Of a DNA stretch of 64,000 nucleotides, positions 16,850-26,290 are shown piece by piece. A program made the translations under genes and the position numbers. Position 1 is the first letter of the stretch; every line of letters starts with the position of its first letter. The notes below the pieces were generated by a model. That model was given only the letters and a program-made list of their open reading frames with translations. It ran no database searches and was not told the DNA's origin. The stretch spans positions 1,054,001 to 1,118,000 of the forward strand of contig JADKFS010000001.1 of assembly GCA_016717335.1 (NCBI GenBank). The letters are read 5' to 3'. This DNA comes from Candidatus Ribeiella danica (lineage in GTDB: Bacteria; Chloroflexota; Chloroflexia; Chloroflexales; Roseiflexaceae).

Positions 16850-18325
16850 ATGAAGCTGCGCCTCTTCTGGACCATCCTGCTCACTTTCGCGCTCGTGATC
16901 GGGCTGGGCATCTGCGGGATGCTCGGCTTCGTCGGGCTGACGTTCGCGGGCGTCTGGCAGCCCAGCGCCATGCGCGAGAGCCTGCAGGAGGCCCAGAGCA
17001 ACTACGCGGCCATCCTGGGCGACTACTACGCGGCCAACGGCGACTCGTGGGCCGGCGTCGATCGGCGGCTGGACAACTCGCCGTTCGTTGGGCCGCCCAG
17101 CTTCTTCGGCTACGCGCTGGCCGACGCTAGCGGGCGGATCGTGGCGAGCGACGACCGCACTTTGCCGATTGGCCGGGTCGCCGACCAGGTATCGCTGACG
17201 CGCGGCGCGCCGGTCGAGGCGCGCGGCGAGCGTGTCGGCACGCTGGTGCTGCGCGCGGGGTCGCGCCTGGGGGCGAACGCCCCGATCCAGGGCCGGCGGC
17301 CGATCGACTTGATCTGGCCGGTGGTGCGCGGCTTTCTATTCGCCGGGCTGGTGCTGGGGGGCGGGCTGCTGCTGCTGGCGGTGTTCTTCGCGCAGCGCCT
17401 CAGCCGGCCGCTTCGCGATATCACGGTGGCGGCGCAGCGCCTGGCGACCGGCCAGCTCGACGTGCAGGTGCGCCGCGCGCCCATCCGCGAGATCGACGAG
17501 CTGACCCAGGCGTTCAACGCCATGGCGCGCTCGCTGGCCGAGTCCGACCGGCAGCGCCGGCAGATGACCGCCGACATCGCCCACGAGCTGCGCACGCCGC
17601 TGACGATCATCAAGGGCCGGCTGGAGGGGCTGCAGGACGGCGTCTATAGCGCGACGACCGAGGAGCTGGACCGGCTGCTGCACGAGACCGCGCTGCTGGA
17701 GCGGCTGATCGAGGACCTGCGGCTGCTGGCGCTGGCCGAGACCGGCCAGCTGCCGCTCTACCGCGAGCTGCTCGACCCGCGCGAGATGATCGAGGAGGCC
17801 CGCGCGGCCTTCGCGGGCCAGGCGGCCGCGCATGGGGTGGAGCTGCGGCTCGCGGCAGGCGACGAGCTGCCGCCGATCGACGCCGACCCGCAGCGCCTGG
17901 CGCAGGTGCTCGGCAACCTGATCAGCAACGCGCTGCGCTACACCGCCGAGGGCGGCGCGATTACCCTGGGCGCGAGAAGGATGAAGGCGGAAGGCGGAAG
18001 GGTGAACGCATCGATCGCCCCTCTGCAGCTCATCCCGCATCCTTCATCCTTCATCCTTTTTGAGGTGATCGACACCGGCCAGGGGATCGCGGCCGAGGAT
18101 GTGCCGCATATCTTCGACCGCTTCTACCGGGCCGACCGCTCGCGGACGCGCGGCAGCGGCGGCGCCGGGCTTGGGCTGGCGATCGCGAAGCAGATCGTCG
18201 CGGCGCACGGCGGCGCGATCTGGGCCGAGAGCCAGGAGGGCCGCGGGACGACAATCAGCATCGCGCTGCCGGCCGGCGAGTCGAACGGGGAAGAGCGGAG
18301 CCTTGGAAGGAACGGAAGAAATTGA
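16850..18325 (+). CDS. sensor histidine kinase (HAMP) with in-frame repeat insertion
   Basis: 491 residues from the ATG at 16850 (MKLRLFWTILL). Membrane helix 1 lies at about 4-33, a periplasmic sensor at about 34-155, and membrane helix 2 at about 158-182. HAMP follows, then HisKA with IAHELRTPLTIIKG (His near 244) and HATPase_c with NLISNALRY (N box), DTGQGI (G1) and GAGLGLAIAK (G2). It partners the response regulator just upstream. About 29 residues at 375-404 (from RRMKAEGG to PHPSSFIL) are translated from a heptamer-repeat hairpin placed between the N box and G1 box, in a beta-hairpin loop. The frame is kept and all catalytic motifs survive. Confidence 0.92.
   Translation: MKLRLFWTILLTFALVIGLGICGMLGFVGLTFAGVWQPSAMRESLQEAQSNYAAILGDYYAANGDSWAGVDRRLDNSPFVGPPSFFGYALADASGRIVASDDRTLPIGRVADQVSLTRGAPVEARGERVGTLVLRAGSRLGANAPIQGRRPIDLIWPVVRGFLFAGLVLGGGLLLLAVFFAQRLSRPLRDITVAAQRLATGQLDVQVRRAPIREIDELTQAFNAMARSLAESDRQRRQMTADIAHELRTPLTIIKGRLEGLQDGVYSATTEELDRLLHETALLERLIEDLRLLALAETGQLPLYRELLDPREMIEEARAAFAGQAAAHGVELRLAAGDELPPIDADPQRLAQVLGNLISNALRYTAEGGAITLGARRMKAEGGRVNASIAPLQLIPHPSSFILFEVIDTGQGIAAEDVPHIFDRFYRADRSRTRGSGGAGLGLAIAKQIVAAHGGAIWAESQEGRGTTISIALPAGESNGEERSLGRNGRN
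17975..18061. repeat. heptamer-repeat hairpin inside histidine kinase gene
   Basis: Left arm with gatgaag and gcggaag units; right arm with catcctt/catcctt units. The whole element is translated, and its net length preserves the frame. Confidence 0.85.
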
Positions 18326-18354
18326 GCGCTCGAACGTTTGAACGCTCTCACTCA
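18316..18354. repeat. short heptamer hairpin between convergent genes
   Basis: gagcgctcgaacgtttgaacgctc forms an inverted repeat between the kinase stop and the metX stop, and may act as a two-way terminator. Confidence 0.5.
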
Positions 18355-18357
18355 AGC

Positions 18358-19503
18358 CTACAGCGATTCTAGAAACCCCTCGACCACCGGCCCCTGCGGC
18401 TCATAGTCGACCAGGAAGGCGTCGTGGCCGGCGCTCGACTCGATCTCGACGTGCTCGACCGGGCGGCCGAGCCGCCGCAGCGCGTCGGCGATCGCGACCG
18501 ACTCGGCGGTGGGGTAGAGCCAGTCGCTGGCGAACGAGAGCAGCAGGAAGGCCGCGCGGCTGCGCGCCAGCGCGGCGTCGAGCGAGCCGTAGCGCCCCGG
18601 CAGATCCCAGTAGTCCATCGCCTTGGTGATGTAGAGGTACGAGTTGGCGTCGAAGCGCGCGTTGAACGAGTCGCCCTGGTGCTCGAGGTAGCTCTCGATC
18701 GCGAACTCCTGCTCGAGCGTGAAGCGCGGCCCGCCGCGCTCCTGGAAGGCGCGCCCGAACTTGCGCTCCAGCGACGGCTCGCTCAGGTAGGTGATGTGGC
18801 CGATCATGCGCGCGACCGCCAGCCCGTCGGCCGGCGGCTCGGCGCCGTAGTAGTCGCCGCCGCGCCAGCGCGGGTCGCTGACGATCGCGCGCCGGCCGAT
18901 CGCGTTCCAGGCGACCGTCTGGGGCGACGAGCGCGCGCTGGTGGCCAGCAGGATCGCGCCGCGCACCCGGTCGGGGTGGGATACCGCCCACTCGAGCGCC
19001 TGGAAGCCGCCCATCGAGCCGCCGGCCACCGCCAGCAGCGTGTCGATGCCGAGCCGGTCGAGCAGGCGCGCCTGCGCGCGCACCATGTCGCCGATCGTGA
19101 CCACCGGGAAGCGCGCGCCGTAGTGCCGCGGCGCGCCCGCGCCGGCCGCGGCCGGGTCGAGGCTGCCGGGGCCGGTGCTGCCCTGGCAGCCGCCGATCAC
19201 GTTCGAGCAGATCACGAAGTAGCGATCGGTGTCGAACGGCCGGCCGGGGCCGACCATCGCATCCCACCAGCCCGGCTTGGCCGCCCCGGCGTACCAGCCG
19301 GCCGCGTGCGAGTCGCCCGAGAGCGCGTGCAGCAGCAGGATGGCGTTGTCGCGCGCCGGGCTGAGCCGGCCATAAGTTTCGTAGGCCAGCGTCACGGGCG
19401 CGAGCGCGGCGCCGCTCTCCAGCTGAAGCGGCTCCAGCCAGGTCATGTAGCGCCGCTCCACCAGGCCGATGCCGGTGTCTGGCTCGATCGCAAGTGCAGT
19501 CAT
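18358..19503 (-). CDS. metX: homoserine O-acetyltransferase
   Basis: 381 residues, full length. An alpha/beta-hydrolase fold acyltransferase with nucleophile Ser163 in GGSMGG, Asp near 320 (FASDWLYP) and His near 362 (SAGHDAFL). The family signatures LLHALSGDSH (residues 57-66), NVIGGCQGSTGP and GARFPVVTIGDMV are present. It transfers acetyl (possibly succinyl) from CoA to L-homoserine, the first committed step of methionine synthesis. It is the second gene of the metY-metX operon, 82 bases after metY with a heptamer-repeat hairpin between, so it shares the SAM-I riboswitch control upstream of metY. Confidence 0.95.
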   Translation of the reverse strand: MTALAIEPDTGIGLVERRYMTWLEPLQLESGAALAPVTLAYETYGRLSPARDNAILLLHALSGDSHAAGWYAGAAKPGWWDAMVGPGRPFDTDRYFVICSNVIGGCQGSTGPGSLDPAAAGAGAPRHYGARFPVVTIGDMVRAQARLLDRLGIDTLLAVAGGSMGGFQALEWAVSHPDRVRGAILLATSARSSPQTVAWNAIGRRAIVSDPRWRGGDYYGAEPPADGLAVARMIGHITYLSEPSLERKFGRAFQERGGPRFTLEQEFAIESYLEHQGDSFNARFDANSYLYITKAMDYWDLPGRYGSLDAALARSRAAFLLLSFASDWLYPTAESVAIADALRRLGRPVEHVEIESSAGHDAFLVDYEPQGPVVEGFLESL

Positions 19504-19512
19504 AGTCTCACC

Positions 19513-19585
19513 AGTTTTGAGTTCTGAGTTTTGAGTTTTGAGTCAGGCTGGGCGCAACTCAAAACTCAAAACTTAGAACTAAGAG
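19513..19585. repeat. heptamer-repeat hairpin between metY and metX
   Basis: Left arm of gttttga/gttctga units, right arm of actcaaa units. It occupies nearly the entire gap of the operon. Confidence 0.85.
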
Positions 19586-20872
19586 CTACACTTTGGCGAG
19601 CGCCTGGTCCAGGTCGGCGATGATGTCGTCGATCGTCTCGATGCCGATCGAGAGCCGCACGAAGTCGTCGGTCACGCCGGTGAGCGTCTGCTCCTCGGCG
19701 CTGAGCTGGCTGTGGGTCGTCGTGGCCGGGTGGATCGCCAGGCTCTTGGCGTCGCCGATGTTGGCCAGGTGCGAGAACAGCTTCAGGCTATCGATAAAGG
19801 TCCGTCCGGCCGCGCGCCCGCCCTGGATGCCGAAGCCGAGGATGCCGCTCTGGCCCTTGGGCAGGTACTTCTTGGCCAGCTCGTAGGTCGGGTGCTCGGG
19901 CAGGCCAGGGTAGTTGACCCAGGCGACCTTGGCGTGCTCCTTCAGGTGCCGCGCGACGGCCAGGGCGTTCTGGCTGTGACGGTCCATGCGCAGCCCAAGC
20001 GTCTCGATGCCCTGCAGGAACAGGAAGGCGTTAAATGGGCTCAGCGCCGCGCCGAGGTCGCGCAGGCCCTGGACGCGCGCCTTCAGGATGAAGGCCAGCG
20101 GGCCGAACGCCTGCGAGTAGACCAGGCCGTGGTACGACGGGTCGGGGCTGGTGAACTCGGGGAAGCGACCGCTGGTCCAGTCGAACTTGCCGCTGTCGAC
20201 GATCAGGCCGCCGATGCTGGTGCCGTGCCCGCCGAGATACTTGGTGGCCGAGTGGACGATAATATCGGCGCCGTGCTCGAACGGCCGCCACAGGTAGGGC
20301 GTCACCGTCGTCGCGTCGACGATCACCGGCACGCCTTTCTCATGCGCGATCGCCGCGATCTTCTCGAGGTCGAGCACGTCGAGCTTGGGGTTGCCGATCA
20401 GCTCGAGGAAGAACGCCTTGGTGTGGTCGTCGATCGCGTTGCGGAAGCCCTCGTAGTCGCGCGCGTCGACGAAGCGGGTGGTGATGCCGATCTTCGGCAG
20501 GGTGTGGCGGAACAGGTTGTAGGTGCCGCCGTACAGGTCGGTCGACGAGACGATGTTGTCGCCGGTGCCGGCGATGTTCAGGATCGCCAGGGTCTCGGCC
20601 GCCTGGCCGGAGGCCACCGCCAGCGCGCCCACCCCGCCCTCAAGCGCGGCGATGCGCTGCTCGAGCACGTCGGTGGTCGGGTTCATGATCCGGGTGTAGA
20701 TATTGCCGAACTCCTGCAGGCCGAACAGACGCGCGGCGTGGTCGGTGTCCTTGAACTGGTACGACGTGGTCGCGTAGATCGGCACGGCGCGCGCGCCGGT
20801 GGTCGGGTCGGCCTGCTGGCCGCCATGCAGCGCCAGGGTCTCGAAGCCAGTGAACTTGACGTCGTCCGCCAT
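19586..20872 (-). CDS. metY: O-acetylhomoserine aminocarboxypropyltransferase (sulfhydrylase)
   Basis: 428 residues. Cys/Met-metabolism PLP enzyme; the Schiff-base lysine lies in HSATKYLGGHG near residue 211, after the DNIVSSTDLYGGTYNLF segment and VDATTVTPYLWRP. It combines O-acetyl-homoserine with sulfide to form homocysteine, using the product of MetX encoded downstream. It is the first gene after a SAM-I riboswitch, consistent with repression when S-adenosylmethionine is plentiful. Length and motifs are normal. The ATG is preceded by GGGGAGGCAC (ribosome site). Confidence 0.95.
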   Translation of the reverse strand: MADDVKFTGFETLALHGGQQADPTTGARAVPIYATTSYQFKDTDHAARLFGLQEFGNIYTRIMNPTTDVLEQRIAALEGGVGALAVASGQAAETLAILNIAGTGDNIVSSTDLYGGTYNLFRHTLPKIGITTRFVDARDYEGFRNAIDDHTKAFFLELIGNPKLDVLDLEKIAAIAHEKGVPVIVDATTVTPYLWRPFEHGADIIVHSATKYLGGHGTSIGGLIVDSGKFDWTSGRFPEFTSPDPSYHGLVYSQAFGPLAFILKARVQGLRDLGAALSPFNAFLFLQGIETLGLRMDRHSQNALAVARHLKEHAKVAWVNYPGLPEHPTYELAKKYLPKGQSGILGFGIQGGRAAGRTFIDSLKLFSHLANIGDAKSLAIHPATTTHSQLSAEEQTLTGVTDDFVRLSIGIETIDDIIADLDQALAKV

Positions 20873-20892
20873 GATAGAGTGCCTCCCCTTAC

Positions 20893-21009
20893 AACGATGA
20901 ACGATAAACGCTGAGCGCTGAATCCAGCGAATGAGCCTGTTGGAGCATGTGCGCGAGCGACGATCGACATCGGCCGATTCATCGTTCGCCGTTCGGCGCT
21001 CAGCGTTCC
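20893..21009. repeat. heptamer-repeat hairpin in metY leader
   Basis: gatgaacgataaacgctgag units and their complements (ttcatcgttc... gctcagcgttcc) form a long imperfect hairpin between the riboswitch terminators and metY. Confidence 0.8.
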
Positions 21010-21013
21010 AACA

Positions 21014-21095
21014 GAAAAACCCCCACCATGAAGATGAGGGCTTGCATCCAGGATCTGACTTAAAAAAGTCCCTTCCAATGCGTACATGGAAAGGG
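21014..21095 (-). terminator. two tandem terminators, riboswitch expression platform
   Basis: On the minus strand, CCCTTTCCA pairs with TGGAAGGG and is followed by a run of six T (21062-21095). A second stem, CCCTCAT...ATGGTGGGG, is followed by five T (21014-21040). The CTCATCTTC of the second stem is complementary over nine bases to the 3' strand of riboswitch helix P1 (GAAGATGAG), the expected antiterminator pairing. What the first terminator does is less clear. Confidence 0.75.
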
Positions 21096-21112
21096 CTTAC
21101 GTCAGCGTATGC

Positions 21113-21291
21113 CTCTCATCTTCCAGACTCGTGCTGCCGGATTTGGCACCATTCCGTCTAAGTTTTGAATTTTAAGCTTTGAGTTTTGAGTTGCGCTGTG
21201 CAAACTCAGAACTCAGAACTCAGAACTCAGAACTTACCCAGTGGTTGCCGAGGCTTCATCGGGCCGGTCCCTCCGCCTCTCTGGATAAGAG
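21113..21291 (-). promoter_or_regulatory. SAM-I (S-box) riboswitch aptamer
   Basis: Read on the minus strand, the conserved core is present in order: CTCTTATCCAGAGAGGCGGA, GGGACCGGCCCGATGAAGCC, CGGCAACC, then GGTGCCAAATCC and GGAAGATGAGAG, which closes P1 with CTCTTATC. It binds S-adenosylmethionine and, through the downstream terminators, turns off metY-metX. The segment between GGCAACC and GGTGCC is about 75 bases, far longer than usual, because a heptamer-repeat hairpin occupies the P3 arm. All ligand-contacting core elements look intact. Confidence 0.93.
21160..21234. repeat. heptamer-repeat hairpin forming the P3 arm of the riboswitch
   Basis: On the minus strand four tandem gttctga units are answered by actcaaa/attcaaa units about 15 bases later. 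This extends the riboswitch P3 stem without touching the core. Confidence 0.85.
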
Positions 21292-21316
21292 CTGCTCTAT
21301 TCAGTTGTTGCCGGAG

Positions 21317-21345
21317 ATGATAAGCGAGTTACATTGGTTTGTCAA
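21317..21345 (-). promoter_or_regulatory. sigma-70 type promoter for the metY-metX transcript
   Basis: TTGACA and TATCAT are separated by exactly 17 bases, with transcription expected to start about 20 bases before the SAM-I aptamer. Confidence 0.8.
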
Positions 21346-21360
21346 GTACCAAATAGCGGC

Positions 21361-21389
21361 TTGATTGCCCCGCGCGCCGTTGGTATAAT
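21361..21389 (+). promoter_or_regulatory. sigma-70 type promoter for the LCP gene
   Basis: TTGATT and TATAAT are separated by 17 bases; the GTG start lies 42 bases after the -10 box. It diverges from the methionine promoter, with only 15 bases between the two -35 boxes. Confidence 0.8.
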
Positions 21390-21430
21390 CGCCGCCAGAC
21401 AGATAGCTGCAGCCAGGCAAAGGATTTTTT

Positions 21431-22905
21431 GTGGCAACACCAGGCCGTCCACCGCGCGCGCCCAAGGATGCCGGCCGCCGCCTGACGCCGCGGCGGCCGG
21501 CGCGAAGAGGCCCCGGCGGGTGGCGGGCGATCGCCTACCGGCACCCGTGGCCGATCGCGATCGCGCTGGTCGTGACGGCGATCCTGCTGGTGGTGGCGAT
21601 CGTGGCGGAGCGCGCGAGCAGCACGCTGGCGACGATCCAGCAGGCCGACCCGCGCCTGCGCCAGCCCGCCGCCGCGCCCGTATACCCGACCGGGGCGGCC
21701 AACCGCCTGCGCGGCGGGCCGCTCCAGCCAACCCGCCCGCCGCTGCCCGACACGCTGCGCGAGCCGTTCACCGTGCTGCTGATCGGCGTCGACAAGCGCC
21801 CCAGGCCGGATGAGGGCGTGCGCAGCGACACGCTGATCGTGGTGCGCGTCGACCCGGCGGCGCGCTGGGCCTCGATGCTCTCGATCCCGCGCGACTCGGT
21901 CGTGACCATCCCGCACGTCGGGCAGGCCAAGATCAACGCGGCCTACGCCAGCGGCTACGCGAGCGCGGCCGAGATCTACGGCGAAGACACCGAGCCGGAC
22001 GCCGGCGGGGCGGCGCTGGCGGCCGAGACTGTCGAGCGCTTCCTCGGCGTCACGGTCGACTACACCGCCCAGGTCGACTTCCACGGCTTCGAGACGCTGG
22101 TCGAGTCGGTCGGCGGGGTGGTGGTGGATGTGCCGGCGCCGCTGCTCGACGCCGAGTACCCGACCGAGGACTACGGCGTCGAGCGGGTCTACATCCCGGC
22201 CGGCCTGCAAGGTGCTCGACGGGCACAGCGCGCTGGTCTACGCGCGCTCGCGCCACGGCAGCACCGACTTCGACCGCAGCCGGCGCCAGCAGGTGGTGCT
22301 GCGGGCGCTGCTCGACCAGGTGCGCGCGCGCGGGCTGCTGGAGAACGTCGCCACGCTGCCGCAGTGGGCGGAGGTGCTGGCGCAGAACATTCGCACGACG
22401 CTGCCGATCGGCGACTTGGGGACGATCGGCGGGCTGGCGGGGCTGGCGCGCGAGCTGAAGCCCGGCGGGATCGTGCAGCTCAGCATCAACCCCGACGACG
22501 TGGCGATCGACGCGGGAGGACGGCTCGGACATCTACTGGAACCGCGCCGACGTGGCGGCGCTGGTGGCGCGCTGGCAGGCCGGCCCGCAGGCCGCCGAGG
22601 GCGGGCGCATCCAGGTGCTGAACGGCGCCGCGGTCGACGGGATCGCCGGGCGCATCAGCAGCTTCCTGCGCGGCAAAGGCTTCGCGCTGGCCGACCCGGC
22701 CCAGGCGCCGCAGCTCTACGAGCACAGCACGATCATCGACTACACCGGCCACCCGCAGACGCGCCAGCGCCTGGCCGAGGCGCTCGGGATCGCCCCCGGC
22801 TACGTTCTGGCGCAGCCCGGCCCGGACGCTCCGACACAGCCCCGCCAGGCCGATATTGTGCTGATCGTCGGGCAGGACTACCAGGAGGGCTGGCTCGGCA
22901 ACTGA
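21431..22905 (+). pseudogene. LytR-CpsA-Psr (LCP) family protein, two frameshifts
   Basis: The GTG start at 21431 has AAAGGA upstream. After a basic N-terminus, one membrane helix lies at residues 42-60, then the LCP domain with VLLIGVDKRP, RSDTLIVVRVD, MLSIPRDS and the catalytic-site KINAAYASG. The frame shifts near 22208 (expected VLDGHSALVYARSRHG resumes) and again near 22515. The final frame encodes a LytR_C domain (IQVLNGAAVDGIAGRIS) to the stop at 22905. LCP proteins transfer undecaprenyl-linked glycopolymers to the cell wall. With the two indels repaired it would be about 490 residues and complete, so sequencing error or recent decay are both possible. Confidence 0.85.
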
Positions 22906-22938
22906 CTAGCGCACGTCGGCGGAAATCTCTACCCGGTT

Positions 22939-23000
22939 CAGTCGGCAGTCCGCCGTATGCAGTATGCAGTTCACCGTTACCGCCGACTGCCAACTGCTGG
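22939..23000. repeat. heptamer-repeat hairpin
   Basis: gtcggcagtccgccg...gtatgcagtatgcag is answered by cgccgactgccaactgctgg, between the LCP and amylase genes. Confidence 0.7.
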
Positions 23001-23061
23001 CTGCAACCCTGTAGGTATTTCTACCACGCTGTATTGGCAGCCACCCGTGAGGAGCGAGGCA

Positions 23062-24515
23062 TTGAGCGATATCCACACCCCCGACTGGGTCAAGCACGCG
23101 GTGTTCTACCAGATCTTCCCCGACCGCTTCGCGAAGAGCGCCAGGCTGGGCAAGCCGAGCAACCTGCAGCCGTGGGACAGCCCGCCGACGATCGAGGGCT
23201 ACAAGGGCGGCGACCTGCTCGGCGTGGTCGAGCACCTGGACCTATCCAGGAGCTGGGCGCGACGGCGATCTACTTCACGCCGATCTTCCAGTCGGCCTCG
23301 AACCACCGCTACCACACCCACGACTACTACACGGTCGACCCGCTGCTGGGCGGCAACGCCGCGTTTCGCACGCTGCTGCAGGAGGCGCACCGGCGCGGGC
23401 TGAAGGTGGTGCTGGACGGCGTGTTCAACCACGCCAGCCGCGGCTTCTTCCCGTTCGTGGACATCCTGGAGAACGGCCGCCACTCGCCCTACCTGGACTG
23501 GTTCTTCGTCGAGGGCTGGCCGCTCCAGCCCGTACGACGGCGATCGTCCGGCCAACTATGTCGGCTGGGCCGGCAACCGCGCGCTGCCGAAGCTCAACAC
23601 CGACAACCCGCTGGTGCGCGAGTTCATCATGGGCGTGGCCGAGCACTGGCTGCGCGAGGGATCGACGGCTGGCGGCTCGACGTGCCGTTCGAGATCAAGA
23701 GCGCCGGCTTCTGGCAGGAGTTCCGCCGGCGCGTCAAGGCGATCAACCCCGAGGCCTACATCGTCGGCGAGGTCTGGCACGACAGCCGCGAGTGGCTGCA
23801 GGGCGACCAGTTCGACGCGGTGATGAACTACCTGTTCGCCGAGTCGGCGATCGCGCTCGCGGGCGGCGGGCGCGTGCTGCCCCGACCAGGTGGCCGGCCG
23901 CTCGTACCACCCGACCCCGCCGCTCAGCGGATGGCAGTACGCCGACAAGATCGACTGGCTGCTGGGCCTGTACCCCCGGGAGATCCAGCTCGCGCAGCTC
24001 AACCTGCTCGACAGCCACGACACCGCGCGGCTGATCAGCATCGTCGGCGGCGACCGCGCCAGCGTGCGGCTGGCGACGCTGCTGCTGATGACCTTCCCGG
24101 GAGCGCCGTCGATCTACTACGGCGACGAGATCGGGCTGCCCGGCGTCAACTTCGACCCCGACAGCGCCGGACGATCCAGTGGGACCGGCCGGAGACGTGG
24201 GACCTGGAGGCGCTGGCCTACCACCGGCAGCTCATCGCGCTGCGCCACGCCCACCCGGCGCTGCGCACGGGCACCTACCACCGGCTGCACGCCGACGACG
24301 CGAGCTACGCCTTCGCGCGGGCGGATAACGCCGAGGCGCTGCTGGTGGCGGTGAACGTGTCGGATGCGCCGCGCAGCGTCAGCGTGCCGAGCGGCGGCCA
24401 CTTCGCCGAGGGCGCCGAGCTGCGGCCGGCCTACGGCGCGGTCGGCGCGCGGGTGGAGGGCGGGCAGATGCGGATCGAGCTGCCGGCGCGCGACGGGGTG
24501 GTGCTGCATACCTAA
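23062..24515 (+). pseudogene. GH13 alpha-amylase family (neopullulanase-like), frameshifted
   Basis: Starts at TTG 23062 after GAGGAGCGAGG (or an in-frame GTG at 23047). It begins DIHTPDWVKHAVFYQIFPD, then YFTPIFQSASNHRYHTHDYY, VVLDGVFNHASRG, the nucleophile region DGWRLDVP (about 23661-23684), the acid/base region YIVGEVWHD (about 23759) and LDSHDTARL (about 24008). The final part is the C-terminal beta domain. This order fits cyclomaltodextrinase/neopullulanase, which hydrolyses alpha-glucans and cyclodextrins. At least five single-base-scale frameshifts (near 23243, 23530, 23658, 23875, 24168) break it, and the frame alternates between two readings. All catalytic residues remain. Confidence 0.85.
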
Positions 24516-24519
24516 GCGT

Positions 24520-25060
24520 AGCGGGCGCTGCGCCCCCGGCCCCGCGCCTGCTGCGCCCGTGCCGGGCGTTCCGTTTCTCCGGCGCTGCCCCCGCCTGGGG
24601 GAACCCGCGCCCCTTGCCCCCCTCCGGCAAAGGATGCATGTGGCATATCCCATATTGGTGGCGCATGCCCAGCACCAGACCTGCGAGGCCAGTTGCCTCC
24701 CGCTGCGCCTGGAGTCAGCCAGGCATGCGCGTCAATCGCTGAACGTGAGGTTGCGTCAGTTTGGGGGTCCAGGGCGCAAGCCCCGTGGGCAGCGGGGGTG
24801 GCGGCCCCCCCCGCGGGAGCGGGGCGCGTAGCCCCCGCAACAAGTGACAAAGAGGGATTCTTTTGGGGTCCAGGGCGAAGCCCCCCGGAGGGGCAGCGGG
24901 GTGGCGGCCCCCCCGCCCGCGGGGGCACGGGGGCGCGCAGCCCCGAACAGAGCCTGTCAGCAGGCAGCTTACGGGGCACGGGGCCCCGAGCAGAGCGTGT
25001 GGGCGGCGCCGCCCACGGGGAGTGGGGACGCGTAGCCCCGAGCAACCCGCGGAGCACCAC
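24520..25060. repeat. GC-rich hairpin module, copy B
   Basis: Non-coding. It has gggcgctgcgcccccgg and similar hairpins, a core 'cctccggcaaaggatg... ttggtggcgcatgcccag' and the segment 'ggagtcagccaggcatgcgc' (24711-24730). Two copies of 'ttttggggtccagggcg(a/c)aagcccc' follow, each with a G/C hairpin. It matches copies A, C and D in order of blocks. A TACGAT hexamer at about 25070 may be the -10 box of the next gene. Confidence 0.7.
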
Positions 25061-25135
25061 GGAAACGTGGTACGATCAGCTCGCCAAAACCGCAGCCGGG
25101 CGCGGCGTCGCCCACAAGCACGAGCAGGAGCAGCC

Positions 25136-26118
25136 ATGCGAGCTGGAATCATTGGCGCTGGGGTCATGGGCCGCGTGACGCCCAACGCGCTCAGCCGGAT
25201 CGAGGGTGTCCGCGTGGTCGCGTTCGGGTCGCGCACGGTCCCGCCGGCGACGGCCGACCTGGCGCGGCGGATCGGCGCCGACCTGCTCCCGTCGGCAGAG
25301 GCGGTGCTCGCGCGGCCCGACGTCGACGTGGTGGTGGTGGCCACGCCGACCGACACGCACCTGGAGATCGTGCGCGCCGCCGCGCAGGCCGGGCAAGCGG
25401 ATCATCTGCAGAAGCCGCTCGCGCGGACCATCGAGGAGGGCGAGGCGCTGCTCGACGCAGCCAGGCGCGCGGGCGTCAGGCTGGCGGTCGGCCAGGTGGT
25501 GCGCTACTTCCCGAGTACGCGCTGGCCCGTGACATGGTGCTGCGCGGCGAGCTCGGCACGCCGGGCGTGGTGCGCGCAACGCGCGGCGCCGGCTTCCCGA
25601 CGGTCGCGAGCGACTGGTACGGCGACCTGGCGCGCAGCGGCGGGTGGCGCTCGACCTGATGATCCACGGCTTCGACTGGGCGCGCTGGACGTTCGGCCCG
25701 ATCGAGCGGCTGCACGCGCACGGGCTGGCCTACGCCGGCCACGCGCAAGGATATGGCGATGGTCGTGCTGCGCTTTCGCAGCGGCGTGATCGGCTACGTC
25801 GAGGGCAGCTGGTCGTACCCCGGCGGCTTCCGCACCACGCTGGAGATCTCGGGCAGCGGCGGCCTGCTGCGCCACGCCAGCCGCCAGAGCGCGCCGCTCA
25901 CCTTCCGAGCTGTTCCCGGCCGAGGGCGGCGGCGGGGGTCGCGGTGCCCCAGCGGCGGCCTGCACGAGGACCCGTACCTGACCCAGATGCGCGACTTCGT
26001 CCAGTGGCTCCGCGGCGGCAGCGCGCCGCGCTGCGACGGCCAGGGCGCGCTCGAGGCACTGCGGATCGGCCTGGCCGCGCTGGAGAGCATTCGCACGGGA
26101 CGGCCCGTGACCCTATGA
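25136..26118 (+). pseudogene. Gfo/Idh/MocA family oxidoreductase, frameshifted
   Basis: ATG at 25136 with AGGAG upstream. The Rossmann fingerprint is IIGAGVMG (residues 4-11), then VDVVVVATPTDTHLEIV and a degraded EKPLART motif region near 25400. The C-terminal domain includes LDLMIHGFDWARWTFG, with the family's dimerisation beta-sheet after it. These enzymes reduce or oxidise sugars or inositols with NAD(P). At least four indels (near 25393, 25510, 25650 and 25750, perhaps 25905) shift the frame; repaired, it would be about 325 residues. Substrate unknown. A second, related gene follows. Confidence 0.8.
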
Positions 26119-26290
26119 CCGGGTGCGGGGGTGACCGGGTGACCGGGTGAGGAGCGAGGAGCGAAGGGCTGTCACCTTGTCACCTTGTCAACCGTCAGCC
26201 GTCAGCGGTCAGCCGTCAGGCGTCAGCCGGCCCCAGTCCCAGTCCCAAGTCCCACGCCACCTTGTCACCCTGTCACCTTGTCACCTCGTC
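26119..26290. repeat. dense cluster of heptamer repeats
   Basis: gtgaccgg units, gtcaccttgtcacc units, five to six gtcagcc/gtcagcg units, cccagtcccagtcccaagtccc and again caccttgtcacc follow each other. Several repeat types are stacked in one place, directly where the next gene should have its N-terminus. Confidence 0.85.
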
